Shown: positions 25,053 through 35,800, numbered from the stretch's first letter. The stretch is DNA of 64,000 nucleotides from Paenibacillus peoriae (GCF_022531965.1 NZ_CP092831.1:5241001-5305000), one strand, 5' to 3'. Program-made: numbers and translations. Notes: generated by a model not told the origin, from the letters alone.

Positions 25053-27416
25053 TTAGTTGTTGTTTTCAACAGTTACTGTTTTAGCAGTTGCATCGTAGTT
25101 AATGGATGCATCCAACGCTCTGCTCACCCAGAAGATAGGCAGTACAGTACGGTTTTTGTTAGTTACAGCTTTAACGTCCATACGAACCACAGAACCGTTA
25201 ATAGTCAACAGGTTTGTGTTCAGTTTGATTTGAGCAACGCGGTCACCTTTAATCAGGGTAACTGTGGAAGTTGCTTTGTCAAACAGGATGTTTTGTGGGG
25301 ATACACCCAAAGCTTCAGCTGCATAACGTACTGGCAAGTAAGTGCGTCCGTTTTCAGCATAAGCAGCTACATCAGAAGTTTTACTTTCGCCGTTCACAGT
25401 GTAGGAAGTGCTTCCCAGTGTGAAGACAGCTTTAGTTTTAGTGGCACCTGGAGCTGGAGTTCCAACAGTTGCGATTGCTACTTCAGCAGCTGCAGTGTTG
25501 TTGTCTTTCCAGTTTTGGGTGTTGTCAGTTGCGCCTTTGTATGCAGTGTAAGAAACTGCGCTACCTTTCAGCTTAGCAACGATGTCGCCTTGAGCTACAG
25601 TACGGTCAACAGTCAGCTTAGGAGCCGAGATTGTGATTGTACTTGGAGTAGCAGATTCGCTGTCGATGTAGAAGCTCAGACGGCCTTTGTTGCTTTCGCC
25701 GTAAGTATCAGTAGATACGCTCTTCACTTTAACGTCACCAGCTGTAACTTTTACTTCTGGAGTAGAAGCAAAACGTACGCCTGTTGGCAATTCCAAGATT
25801 ACTTCACGGCTACCGTCTTTCTTAACGAAAGCTTCTTTAGCAGCTTCAGTGATTGTGATATCGCCAACTTGTTGATCGCCCAGACCGATTGTCAGGGTTG
25901 GTTTAGAAGCAGCAGCCAGAGTAACTGCTTGTTTCACAGTAGCAACCTTAACAGTACCGCTCAGACCTTGGCTACCAGCAACATCAACGTTCAGATCGCC
26001 GGAGAAACCTGGTTGCGTTGCAACTTCAACGTTTTTGAGTTTCAAAGTACCTGGATCTTTAGAGCTATTAACGTTTTTGAAAGTCAATCTCAAAGTACGT
26101 TTGTCGGAATCTGTGTAAGATACCTCTGCTCCACCCAAACCGTTAGTGTTTTCGAAAGATCCGGAAAAGTTGCTACCTGGAGAGTTACTTTCGAAAGTAG
26201 ACTGCCAACGAGCACCTTCAGGCAAACGCAATGTTACAGTGCGGTTGTTAACAAAAGAACCAGCAACTTTTTCTTTAATTACGATATCACCAATTTTTTG
26301 CTCGTCATGGCCAGCAAGAATTGTTGTTGGAGAAGCAACGGAAACACCGCCACCGATTTGACCATAGTTACCAACTACAAGGGAGCTAACGTCAGTAGTT
26401 GTGTTACCGGAGATACTAACAGTAACATCACCTTCTTTAGCGTTAGTTTCATCGTCAACGTAGAAGCTCAAAGGCAGGTTAAATGTTGTTTCTTTACTAC
26501 TTTCTTTTTTCAAAGACACAGTCAGAGTGTCACCATCGACATTAGAAACTACATCACCAGATGCGATATCACCAAAGAGAATGCTAGCACTTTTTGGAGC
26601 GTTCCATTTAAAACCGCTAGGCAATTTCAGTTTGATGTTATTATTGTTAGCCAAAGCACCAGCTGTTTGTTCTTTCACTTTCAACGTTGCAGTGAAATTG
26701 TCTGTGTTAGAAACGGTATCCAAAGCAGACAAAGATACTTGACCGGAAGATACTACGTTTGCAATTGTAACTTCACCGCTAGTAATACCACTCAGGGAAG
26801 AAGCATCAATTGTAGCTTTTACAGGTCCATTGCTAGGTCCACTTACATTGATGTTAGCAAAGTTCAAATATACATCAGCGCTATCTTTGGAGTTATCAAA
26901 GCCCAGCGTTACTTTTGCAGAGTTATTAGTCAATTTTTCAACTTTCAGTGCAGTAGCTTCATTATAGCCAGTAGCTGCGACATTCTTATCGAGTGAGTTA
27001 TCTTGTGGATCAAGATATATGCCCAAACCATAAGTAGCGTCAGTAGCAGAAGTAGCACGGCCAACCTGAAGATCTCCAGATTTACCAAATTCAAAGCCTT
27101 TAGGCAAAGTAATAGTAAAAGAAGCACCGTCAGCAATAGAAGCTTGGCTAATACTTATTTTCGATCTACCCAAAACAGCATTATCTTGTTGGTTTGAGTT
27201 GATACTAGGAGTACTAATTACATTGAAGCTAGAAGCCGCATGGATTGCAGTTGGTGCAGTCAATGCTGCGATTGGAGCTGCTACACCAGCAACCAATGTT
27301 GCTGTTGCCAGCACGTTGATCATTTTTTTATTAAACTTTGTCATAACCTTGTTTTCTCCTCCTTGAATATAACCAGAAATATTATTTTTGTCTTTTTGTC
27401 GGATCTTGTCACTCAT
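25053..27416 (-). CDS. Large secreted S-layer-like protein with C-terminal copper-amine-oxidase-N domain
   Basis: 787 residues from ATG 27416 (GGAGGTG, 9-base gap). A second in-frame ATG at 27344 also has a ribosome site (GGAGG, 13-base gap). The signal peptide ends near PTAIHA. The body is four tandem beta-rich modules of about 130-150 residues. Each carries a phrase of the type ITLPKGFEF, LKLPSGFKW, LRLPEGARW or LELPTGVRF preceded by an acidic GDI-type strand. The last ~120 residues are the CuAO_N1 repeat (TYLPVRYAAEALG; VLPIFWVSRALD). The strong promoter, strong ribosome sites, repeats and low Cys content suggest an abundant surface or S-layer protein. No SLH domain is seen. Confidence 0.8.
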   Translation of the reverse strand: MSDKIRQKDKNNISGYIQGGENKVMTKFNKKMINVLATATLVAGVAAPIAALTAPTAIHAASSFNVISTPSINSNQQDNAVLGRSKISISQASIADGASFTITLPKGFEFGKSGDLQVGRATSATDATYGLGIYLDPQDNSLDKNVAATGYNEATALKVEKLTNNSAKVTLGFDNSKDSADVYLNFANINVSGPSNGPVKATIDASSLSGITSGEVTIANVVSSGQVSLSALDTVSNTDNFTATLKVKEQTAGALANNNNIKLKLPSGFKWNAPKSASILFGDIASGDVVSNVDGDTLTVSLKKESSKETTFNLPLSFYVDDETNAKEGDVTVSISGNTTTDVSSLVVGNYGQIGGGVSVASPTTILAGHDEQKIGDIVIKEKVAGSFVNNRTVTLRLPEGARWQSTFESNSPGSNFSGSFENTNGLGGAEVSYTDSDKRTLRLTFKNVNSSKDPGTLKLKNVEVATQPGFSGDLNVDVAGSQGLSGTVKVATVKQAVTLAAASKPTLTIGLGDQQVGDITITEAAKEAFVKKDGSREVILELPTGVRFASTPEVKVTAGDVKVKSVSTDTYGESNKGRLSFYIDSESATPSTITISAPKLTVDRTVAQGDIVAKLKGSAVSYTAYKGATDNTQNWKDNNTAAAEVAIATVGTPAPGATKTKAVFTLGSTSYTVNGESKTSDVAAYAENGRTYLPVRYAAEALGVSPQNILFDKATSTVTLIKGDRVAQIKLNTNLLTINGSVVRMDVKAVTNKNRTVLPIFWVSRALDASINYDATAKTVTVENNN

Positions 27417-27955
27417 CAGTCGTTACACCTCCTTTCCGAGCTTTATGAGAACCCTTATAAAATGATATCTGTGACAATATCACAGAAGCTTGGAATCTAG
27501 TTGAAAGAAAGCGTCCATTTATGACGTACTCCAGTATTATACAATGTGATAACAATGCAGTAAAGATTTTTTTTAGCGAATTTTGTCTTTACGCTTTTGT
27601 ACCCCTTTGTTTCATACTCACCCAATTAGACGTAGCATGGGTTCAAAAAGTTGCGTCCGTTTCAAAAAAAAATTTATTTTTTTGAATTATGTATTCCGCT
27701 TTCCACAGTCATAATTATACTCTTGATCCTGTTCCTCCGTCATCCTACAACTTTTACCTCCTCAACCTTAAATGTACAAGGGTTATTTCCGCACATCTAA
27801 TCGGTCTTTAATGGAGTATATTCGCTAAGAATTATCCATAGAATATATAAAGTACATAAAGTCTATAGATTCCCTTGAAATCTAATACTCTAATACACTT
27901 TAAGTAGTAGAAATGACGGAGTAACAGTGATTTACGTAAATATAGCCGTGACAAA
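27417..27955 (-). other. Promoter and leader interval before the S-layer-like gene
   Basis: A 540-base AT-rich gap. It holds the promoter at 27536-27564 and a leader of about 115 bases to the first start. Further upstream is a possible 18-codon frame (27743 to 27687, MTEEQDQEYNYD...) after AGGAGG at a long 13-base gap, which is weakly supported. No other gene is seen. Confidence 0.5.
27536..27564 (-). promoter_or_regulatory. Sigma-A promoter of the S-layer-like gene
   Basis: TTTACT (27564-27559), 17 bases, then a perfect TATAAT (27541-27536) on the minus strand. It is 120 bases before the first start codon. Confidence 0.75.
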
Positions 27956-29302
27956 TTACTTCACTACATTAATCTTCGCGCCATCCGTAAGCAGACTAAC
28001 GCCCTTAACGACAACATTTTGTCCTTCAGCAAGCCCCTTGGTTACCTCAACCTGTTTGGCACTTTCCTGGCCTGTCTGTACCTCTACCCGCTTAGCCACT
28101 GTTCCTTCCACTACATAAGCATACTTTTTCCCTGCCTGCTCCGTAATGGCATCCTGCGATACCAAAATGTTTTTAGGAGCTTCTGATTTCATGTATACAG
28201 TTACAACCATCCCTGATTTTAATTCGCCAGAACCATTAGGAACTGATACCTCAACAGGGTATGCCTTCAGATCATTATCCATTACCGGATTGACAGCCGA
28301 TACTTTGGCCTCAATTCGCTTATTTAACGAGTCCACGCCTACAGTCACAGATGAACCCACCTGCATCTTGAGAAGCTCAGATTCAGAAACGTTAACTTTA
28401 GCAATAATAGGATTGGTATTTGCTATTGTAGCAACCGCGGATTGTGCACTAACCATTTGCCCCTGGGTTCCTGTTACTACCGATATCGTACCGGAAATCG
28501 GAGCTTTGACCACAGTATCCACCAGTTGGCTACGTGCTGTGTCTAAACTGGACTTAGCTTGATTGACAGAAGCACGAGCTACGTCAATGCCTGTTTTCTG
28601 TTGGGCAAGACGTAATGATTTTTGAGCATTGCTATATGTTGTTTGCGCACTTTGCTTGGACGTTTGTGCATTGTGAAGTGTGATCTGTGCATTCTCCACT
28701 GCAGTTAAAGCCCTTCTATGCGCTATTTGAGACTGCTCTAACTCAGATTGAGATAGAGCACCCGCACTAAACAACTGTTGGTTGCGGTTGAGCGTATTTT
28801 GAGCATCACGCACGGAACTCTGAGCATCGACCAGACTGGTCTGAGCTTGGGTGATAGTGTTGTCTTGCTGGACAAGCGCACTTTTGGCTTGATCCACGCT
28901 GGATTCTGCCTGCTGTACCGATTGCGCTGCACCTGACTCTGCTTGTTTTAAATTGGCCAGGGCAACCTGGTAAGACTCCTGGGATTGCTTAATCGAGTCT
29001 TGCAAGTCCTTTTGGTCTATAGTAAACAATGTGTCGCCTTTATTTACTTTTTGGCCCACTGTAAGGTTAATACTTTGAATTTTACCACTAATTTTCGGAG
29101 ACACCTGAGCTGTCTCTTTGGGAGCAAAGCTTCCAATAATACCTGTTGAATCGTTAATACTACCTTTAGCCACTTTTGCTACTTGAACTGGAATGGCTTG
29201 CTGCGCCGTAGTCGGTGCGGCAGGGGCCTCTCCCCCACCGCAACCAGCTAATGCAACTGATAAAAGCAAAGTTGTAGCAATCAGAGCACTTTTTTTATTC
29301 AT
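27956..29302 (-). CDS. RND efflux adaptor (HlyD family), lipoprotein, system 2
   Basis: 448 residues from ATG 29302 after GGTGGAG. The lipoprotein signal has the lipobox SVALAGC at about residues 18-24. The lipoyl half-motif KISGKIQSINLTVGQKVNKGDTLFTID is at about 70-96. A long helical hairpin rich in Gln/Ala/Ser covers about 100-255, followed by VVKAPISGTISVVTGTQGQMVSAQ and the beta-barrel and MP domains. It is the second gene of a two-gene unit, 19 bases after its permease. In system 1 the adaptor comes first, so the gene order is reversed. Confidence 0.92.
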   Translation of the reverse strand: MNKKSALIATTLLLSVALAGCGGGEAPAAPTTAQQAIPVQVAKVAKGSINDSTGIIGSFAPKETAQVSPKISGKIQSINLTVGQKVNKGDTLFTIDQKDLQDSIKQSQESYQVALANLKQAESGAAQSVQQAESSVDQAKSALVQQDNTITQAQTSLVDAQSSVRDAQNTLNRNQQLFSAGALSQSELEQSQIAHRRALTAVENAQITLHNAQTSKQSAQTTYSNAQKSLRLAQQKTGIDVARASVNQAKSSLDTARSQLVDTVVKAPISGTISVVTGTQGQMVSAQSAVATIANTNPIIAKVNVSESELLKMQVGSSVTVGVDSLNKRIEAKVSAVNPVMDNDLKAYPVEVSVPNGSGELKSGMVVTVYMKSEAPKNILVSQDAITEQAGKKYAYVVEGTVAKRVEVQTGQESAKQVEVTKGLAEGQNVVVKGVSLLTDGAKINVVK

Positions 29303-29321
29303 TATGTTTCTCCACCTCACC

Positions 29322-32300
29322 TTATATATGAACACTTTTTTGTAGTTTCGCTTCTTTTTTTAATTCTCTCTTCGCTTGTCTTTTTAATTTCCGATTCTTA
29401 CGTTTTTGTATCATATTATCCATGATGACGTAGACTACCGGAATAAGAATCAATGTAATAACAGCTGCGAAGGATAACCCGAATACAACAACAACTGCCA
29501 TCGGTGCTTGTGTTTCGTTACCCTCTCCTGTAGCGAATGCCATTGGGATCAAAGCTAGTACAGTAGCCAGCGTGGTCATCAAAATCGGACGCAACCGCTC
29601 AGACGCTCCATGAATAATAGCTTCATCCCGATCTTGGCCGTCTTTTCGGAGCTGAATTATAAAGTCAATCATAACTATGGCATTGTTGACGACCAAACCG
29701 ACGAGCATGATGTAACCCGTCAAAGCTGAAACGCTAAGACTCGCCCCGGTTACAGCTAAACCGATAAGCACACCAATTACCGTAGGTGGAACGGAAAACA
29801 TAATAACAAACGGTGTGAGCAGAGATTCAAACTGTCCTGCCATAACCATATAAATCAGAACTACAGATAGCAGAATAGCTATCCCTAAGTTTATAAAAGA
29901 CTCCATCATTTGTTCAGTTTGCCCACCACCCGTATCTGCACTGTAGCCTTCTGGGAAGTGAGTACTCTTCAAAAGAGCATCTATTTTCTGTTTGACGGTT
30001 AGAATGTCCCCTGATCCATCAATATCAGCAGAAATCTGTACTTGACGTGTCTGGTCTTCACGAGTAACAGTATCGGGTACAGTCCGTTTATCAATACTTA
30101 CTACGGAAGACAAAGGTACATCAATACCTTGTGGAGTGGTAATCCGCAAGGCTTGTAGATTTGACAAATCGTGGCGATTTTGCTCTGGCAATGATATCTT
30201 CACATCAATCTGATCTTCACCTGTACGATAGCTTGTGGCGACTGATCCATTAAAAGAAGTATTCACTGCAGATAAGATTTGAGTTGCTGATAAGCCATAT
30301 CGACTCGCAAGCTCCCGATTAACGGTAATCTCATATTCTTCGCGAACGGCACTCAAGCTACTTTTCACATTGACCGTACCCGGTATTTTTTTCACGTCCG
30401 CAACGAGATTGTCCGAGAGTTCTCTCAGGACGTCAATATCGTCACCTTTTAGATTAATGTTAACAGCCGCACCGCTTGAAAGGCCTGTTGTGGACGTCAG
30501 TGTAATCTCTGCATCCGGAATACTATCAAATTTCTTACGAAGGCCCTCAACTACAACATCTGTTGGCTGATGCCCATCCTTGAGCGTAACACTTAAATCT
30601 GCCGAGTTGGTTGGAGTTGCACCTGAAAAGGCCGAATTGCCACCAGACCCAACTGTCACTGTCATTTTATCCAAATCAGGAACTTTCAATATTTCTTTTT
30701 CTATATCTTGAACAACCTTTTCCGTTTCTTCCAAGACCGTTCCATTAGGAAGTTTCACATTAACTGTGAATTCCCCAGTATCGGATGCTGGGATAAATTC
30801 AGCCTTAACGAAAGGAACTAGAGCCCCAGCTGCCACGAACATTAATAAAGTAATGATTAACACAGATTTTCTATGGTTGATTCCCCACTTCAGTATACGG
30901 CGATACCCACCCTTAAATTTCTCGAAGCCAATATTAAACCACACAATAGGGTTAACACCCTTATAAGTACCTGAAGAGTATATGGATTCATCTGGTATGG
31001 TAGGTAGCCAACGTGAACCGAGCATCGGCACAATCAGAAGGGATACGACCAAGGCTGCAATGTGAGAGAAAATAACTGTTAACGCCAACGGTTTAAATAG
31101 AACTCCCGCTATTCCATCAACAAAAACAACTGGTAAAAATACTACGATCTGCGCAAGTGCAGATGCCATAACGGCATTACCCACCTGCTTGGAGCCATCA
31201 ATAGCCCCTTGTAGCATGCTTTTCCCTTCATGTCGTTGTCTAAAAATATTCTCAATAATAACAACAGCAAAGTCGACAAACGATCCTAACCCCAGAAGCA
31301 AACCGCTCAATGAAATAACATTAATGGTTTGTCCGGTGAAATACATCATCATAAACGTAGCTACGAAGGAAATTGGAATAACGATAGCAGCAATAATGGT
31401 AGAACGTATACTGTTCAAAAATAAAAGTAATACAATGGCTGCGATAATAAGCCCCAATATAGCATGCTCTACTAGTGAGTGTACGGAGTCGCTAATCGGT
31501 TTCGAAGCATCTGTTACCATCTCTAATTGAGTTCCCTGAGGCAATTCCTTCCGTATCGAATCTAAACTATCCTTTACAGAATTGGCGATTGAGAGGGTAT
31601 TCCCCCCTGTGGCTTTAGTAACAGAAATATTGACACTTGGCTTTCCATTAAAAGTAGAAATGGTTGTAACATCATCCAAGGAATCTTCAACTGTCGCAAT
31701 GTCCTTTAGCTTAACGCTCCCCTTCCCTACTGGAATTGGCGTTTCACCCATTTCTGAAACAGCTTTATATTCACCCTGAACCCGAAGTTGGATTTCTGTA
31801 TTGCCTCGGTATACTGAACCAGCAGAACCCGCTACGTTATTAGACGATAGCGCTTGGCTGATTTGATCCAGCGTAATACCATAGCTTTGAAGCTTGGCTT
31901 GATCTACAGTAATCTTCACAAGCCGTTCTTGCCCGCCTGACATGCTGACTGAAGCTACTCCCGCAATTCTTTCAAGTCGCGGCTGAATAATATCCTTAGC
32001 AATAGGCTTCAGCTTGTTAACATCCTGGTCCCCTGTAAAGGAGAGTGTAATAACCGGCGTTGCATTAAGATCCAATTTAAGTACGCGCGGCGAATTTGCC
32101 GCCTTTGGAAGAGATCCTCGAACTCCATCAATTTTATCTCGCATGTCGAGGGTTGCTTGATTGATATCTACTCCCCAATTAAATTGAATGATGACCATAG
32201 ATGATCCTTCTGAAGATTCGGACTGGATCGTATCTACATTCTCAATAGAAGCCAGACTCTTTTCAATAGGTTTGGTCACCAATTCCTCAACTTCCGTTGG

Positions 32301-32459
32301 TGTCGAGTTCGGAATACTGGTCGCTACCACAGCGATAGGCAACTTCATATCCGGCATCTGCTCGACAGGAAGCCTTAACGAAAAAATACCGCCCCCGATT
32401 AGCAAAGCAATAATTAACATAAATACTGTTACAGGACGGCGTATTGAAAACTGAGACAT
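29322..32459 (-). CDS. RND-family efflux permease (SwrC/AcrB-like), system 2
   Basis: 1045 residues from ATG 32459 after GGGGAG. It has the same twelve-helix, two-loop RND layout. The N-terminus is MSQFSIRRPVTVFMLIIALL, typical of Gram-positive SwrC-type pumps. Helix 4 reads LGLGSFVDFAVVIIENIFR. AcrB-type pumps have VDDA at this point, so the second proton-relay Asp appears to be Phe here. The helix 10 region is LVGLVVNNAIVMIDFII. The C-terminus is very basic (KRKNRKLKRQAKRELKK). SwrC of B. subtilis helps export surfactin; a lipopeptide substrate is possible but not shown. Confidence 0.92.
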   Translation of the reverse strand: MSQFSIRRPVTVFMLIIALLIGGGIFSLRLPVEQMPDMKLPIAVVATSIPNSTPTEVEELVTKPIEKSLASIENVDTIQSESSEGSSMVIIQFNWGVDINQATLDMRDKIDGVRGSLPKAANSPRVLKLDLNATPVITLSFTGDQDVNKLKPIAKDIIQPRLERIAGVASVSMSGGQERLVKITVDQAKLQSYGITLDQISQALSSNNVAGSAGSVYRGNTEIQLRVQGEYKAVSEMGETPIPVGKGSVKLKDIATVEDSLDDVTTISTFNGKPSVNISVTKATGGNTLSIANSVKDSLDSIRKELPQGTQLEMVTDASKPISDSVHSLVEHAILGLIIAAIVLLLFLNSIRSTIIAAIVIPISFVATFMMMYFTGQTINVISLSGLLLGLGSFVDFAVVIIENIFRQRHEGKSMLQGAIDGSKQVGNAVMASALAQIVVFLPVVFVDGIAGVLFKPLALTVIFSHIAALVVSLLIVPMLGSRWLPTIPDESIYSSGTYKGVNPIVWFNIGFEKFKGGYRRILKWGINHRKSVLIITLLMFVAAGALVPFVKAEFIPASDTGEFTVNVKLPNGTVLEETEKVVQDIEKEILKVPDLDKMTVTVGSGGNSAFSGATPTNSADLSVTLKDGHQPTDVVVEGLRKKFDSIPDAEITLTSTTGLSSGAAVNINLKGDDIDVLRELSDNLVADVKKIPGTVNVKSSLSAVREEYEITVNRELASRYGLSATQILSAVNTSFNGSVATSYRTGEDQIDVKISLPEQNRHDLSNLQALRITTPQGIDVPLSSVVSIDKRTVPDTVTREDQTRQVQISADIDGSGDILTVKQKIDALLKSTHFPEGYSADTGGGQTEQMMESFINLGIAILLSVVLIYMVMAGQFESLLTPFVIMFSVPPTVIGVLIGLAVTGASLSVSALTGYIMLVGLVVNNAIVMIDFIIQLRKDGQDRDEAIIHGASERLRPILMTTLATVLALIPMAFATGEGNETQAPMAVVVVFGLSFAAVITLILIPVVYVIMDNMIQKRKNRKLKRQAKRELKKEAKLQKSVHI

Positions 32460-32811
32460 CTCATCACTCCCCACTCACTTCTCTATGTAATATTTAAGCA
32501 CACACATCCACTACTACGATGAAATAAGCGTAAAGTTTCAGATAAATGCGCAAAAAAAACATATAAAAAAATAATAAACACATTTTGAGATAAAAGCTTA
32601 AAAAAAAGAAATTAATTACAGACGTTTAAGCTAAATCCAAAATAAAAAACGTTGTAAGGCTAATCCAAAGTTCTTACCTCATTGATATTATGGCATAGGC
32701 CCTTAATTCCAGTCAAATAGCTGATTTATAAAAAACATCCCTCTCATGTATATGAAAGGGAATTTCCATTTCGCATGGAGGGATGTTTAATAATTTCAGG
32801 TGTTTTGTTAA
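32460..32811 (-). other. AT-rich interval between the SLH gene and the RND permease gene
   Basis: No gene is visible in these 350 bases. It contains the SLH gene terminator (32731-32789), then strongly AT-rich DNA with A-runs. I cannot name a confident promoter for the permease. Confidence 0.5.
32731..32789 (-). terminator. Terminator after the SLH surface protein gene
   Basis: CATCCCTC at one side pairs with GAGGGATG at the other, with further pairing inside the loop, followed by TTTTTTAT on the minus strand. Confidence 0.8.
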
Positions 32812-35800
32812 TTAGATTTTAGGAAGCAGCTTTTTATCAGCCATAACTTTAGCTACAATAATGGCTGCATCTCCACGCAAGGTCAGGGAAGTAGGATTAA
32901 ACATATATCCTTTTTTCAGATCGCTTGCATCAACAGGTGAACCCGTAATAAAGCCTTTCTTGGCAATAGCCAACACAGATGCCTGTGCATAGTAATCAAT
33001 TTTGTCCGCATCTTTAAAGGTCTTAGACAGATTCTTCATGATCTTGTCATGATCTGTTTCAAGCTTCAAATTCAATGCCTTAGCGATAATGACTGCTGCA
33101 TCTTGGCGTGTGATTACATCTTCCGGCATAAAGATTCTTGGTTGCGAACCTTTGACAATACCAGCGCGTGCAGCTGTTTCAATATAACGATAATCATAGA
33201 GCGCATCTGCTGATATCGTATTTGGAATAGACACGTCGTCAAAATGCTTCGCTCCGCTGAAATTAAGCGGAATTTGCAGACCTTTGACGATCATAGACGT
33301 AAATTCGCCTCTTTTAATGTAGCTGTCGGGTCCAAAGCTATTAATTGGATCCATTGGGTTCATGACACCTTTAGCCAAAATGGCTTCGATGTAATCTCTG
33401 GCGTATTTGTGCTTAATGACATCACTATACGTTTCTCCAACTTTAGCAACTACATAGTAACCGAAACGATCAAACGGTACTTTAATGGTGTGTTTTTTCG
33501 GATCCACCACACCACCAATGTTCTGCCAGTCTTTAAGATCAGAATCAAAATAGAACACCGACATTTGTTTCCCTGCATCTTGAGCAATACTACTATCATA
33601 CGTCAGCGTCAATGTAGCACGCTTGGAAGGTACTAACTCGTTAGATGGGTCACGCCAGTAGAAGTTTTTGATCTTGCTGCTGTCATTTTGCGACTTGTTA
33701 GCCAATTGATAAGGATCAGCACCATATGTCACTGGATCGTAAGCATCCGTTTTGATATCATCTGCGGTACCTGGGTCAATCCAGAATACTGGACTGGACT
33801 TGGTAAAACGACTTGGGAAATCCCGGTTGAAGTATCTACTTCCGTCTGCAATCAAGCTCCGCATATCGGACAATGCTTTTTCAGTTTCAAATTCATGACG
33901 GTCTACCACACCATCTTCGCTATTTGCTATCGCAAAGTACAAAGTATGCCCAGAGAAAACCTGGTTTTTGAATTGCTGTGGTTGATCGTAATCCCGGCGA
34001 ATTAGACTCGTTCCCTTCGCAAAAGCAAGTGTAAGATTACCATCGAACACTTTGTGCGATGTTTTCATCGCTTCCATGTACTGCTCGCCAGGAATATTTG
34101 TAGGCACATATTTAACAGTAATGGTCTGTTTCAGTTTTTCTTTGCCTACTGTAACCACTACGTCAATTTTATTATCTTTGTTGGCTTTTAGACCTGTTAC
34201 GATGGCTTTGTAAGTTGATGGGTAATCAACGGTACCATCATAGTCAGAATCAAATCCTTCTTGAACCGCTTTTTCCTTACCTACCATAACACTATCTGCG
34301 TTACCTGCGTTCACAACAACTTGCACAAAGTTTTGATTCACGATTCTCTTTTCAGGGAGCGGACGCAAAATATCAAAAGATGTAGATTGACCTGATACTT
34401 GCAGTCGGAAAGTAGCAAATGGTCCGCTCTTGCCGCTATTGTACAAGGTAATGTTATAAGCTACTGGTGTTCCATCTTGCGAAATAGTTTGGTTTTTCAA
34501 CACAAAGCTGAAATACTTTTTGTCCGGATGGTAGTACACAAGCAGGTCTTTTAAATCTTTATTTGTAAATTTATCTGTAGTAGAACCGGAATTGTATGTT
34601 GTCTTAGCATCTTCTGCTGAGAAAAACTCGTTACTCAACGTCCAGTTGACTTCACTGTCATCCGATCCCTTAATCTCCAAAATATATTGATCTTTATTAG
34701 CAATATCACTTAACGAACCATTTACCTGATCTGCTTTACCCAAATCAGCAATACTGAAAGTACCAAATACATTGATATTTTTCAGAGATGTATTGTAGTT
34801 AGTATCATCCACTTTGGTGAAATTAGCATCTTTTGATTTCGGAGCAATTTCGCTATATTTCGGCGTATTGCTCAAGCCGCTAACTGGTGTAAAAGGGATG
34901 ATTCCTTGTGTGTTGGGAACAGGAATTACTGGAATATTCGTCTGTGTAAAGTTTACTTTTACCGTATTGCTATACTCAATACCTGGCTTGTATACAAACT
35001 TGATTTCATTATTCCCGTTCGCCAAGGCATTGGCTGCGGCTGTCTCAGAGGAAGCAGCAAGCTTGAAGTCCGCTCCTGAACCATCCAAATCAACCAATAC
35101 ATTATTAACATACAGGAATACATTTCGGTTACTTCCAGTGTAATGAATATCCGCTGCGTTGCTCACATCAAGCAATTTACCTTTAAAGTAGCCCAGTTGA
35201 GTCAATTTATAGGTATTCAAGTTTGAGCTGGATGTATTTAACGGAATTTGTTGCCCATCATAAATCGTATCGTATTTCATGAACGGACCCTGCAACAGAT
35301 TCACCGTTGCTTTAATTAATTTGGTCGAGTCGCCATTCAGGTAAAAATTCAGTACGTTTTGTCCTTCTTTAGGCACAGTGTCTACATAAGCAACGATTTT
35401 CTTCACTTGTGTTGACTTACCATTGATTGTCCGAATCACATCTTGAGGTGATCCTACAGTATGAACTGACACACCAGAAAGTTCACTAATTGAAGAAGGT
35501 GCACCGTTAACAACGATGAACTCCATACCAACAGGAACAGATGGAGCATCTGTAGTCTTGTTCTTCATAGAGCTTCCAGTTAATTTCAGAGCTTCATCTA
35601 TAGCAGCTGCTTGATCAGACCCGCTTCCCTTAATTCTGCTCAACAATTGATTATTAAAGTCAGGAAGATAGTTAATATCATCAATATACGGCTGAGTGCT
35701 GCTGCGCAATGTAAATTGGACAGCCGATGGAGCTGGAGGTGTACTGCTATCCGTATAGGTTATGCCCAGAGATGCCCTGGTCAAATGATCAATAACAGCT

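Noticed and set aside
25230..26996. A 588-codon open frame on the plus strand, antisense to the S-layer-like gene
   Set aside because: It has very skewed composition (rich in Ser, Cys, Phe, Asn, Val), no ribosome site and no recognisable domain. It is the expected shadow of a low-complexity, repetitive gene on the other strand, where start, promoter and domains are clear.
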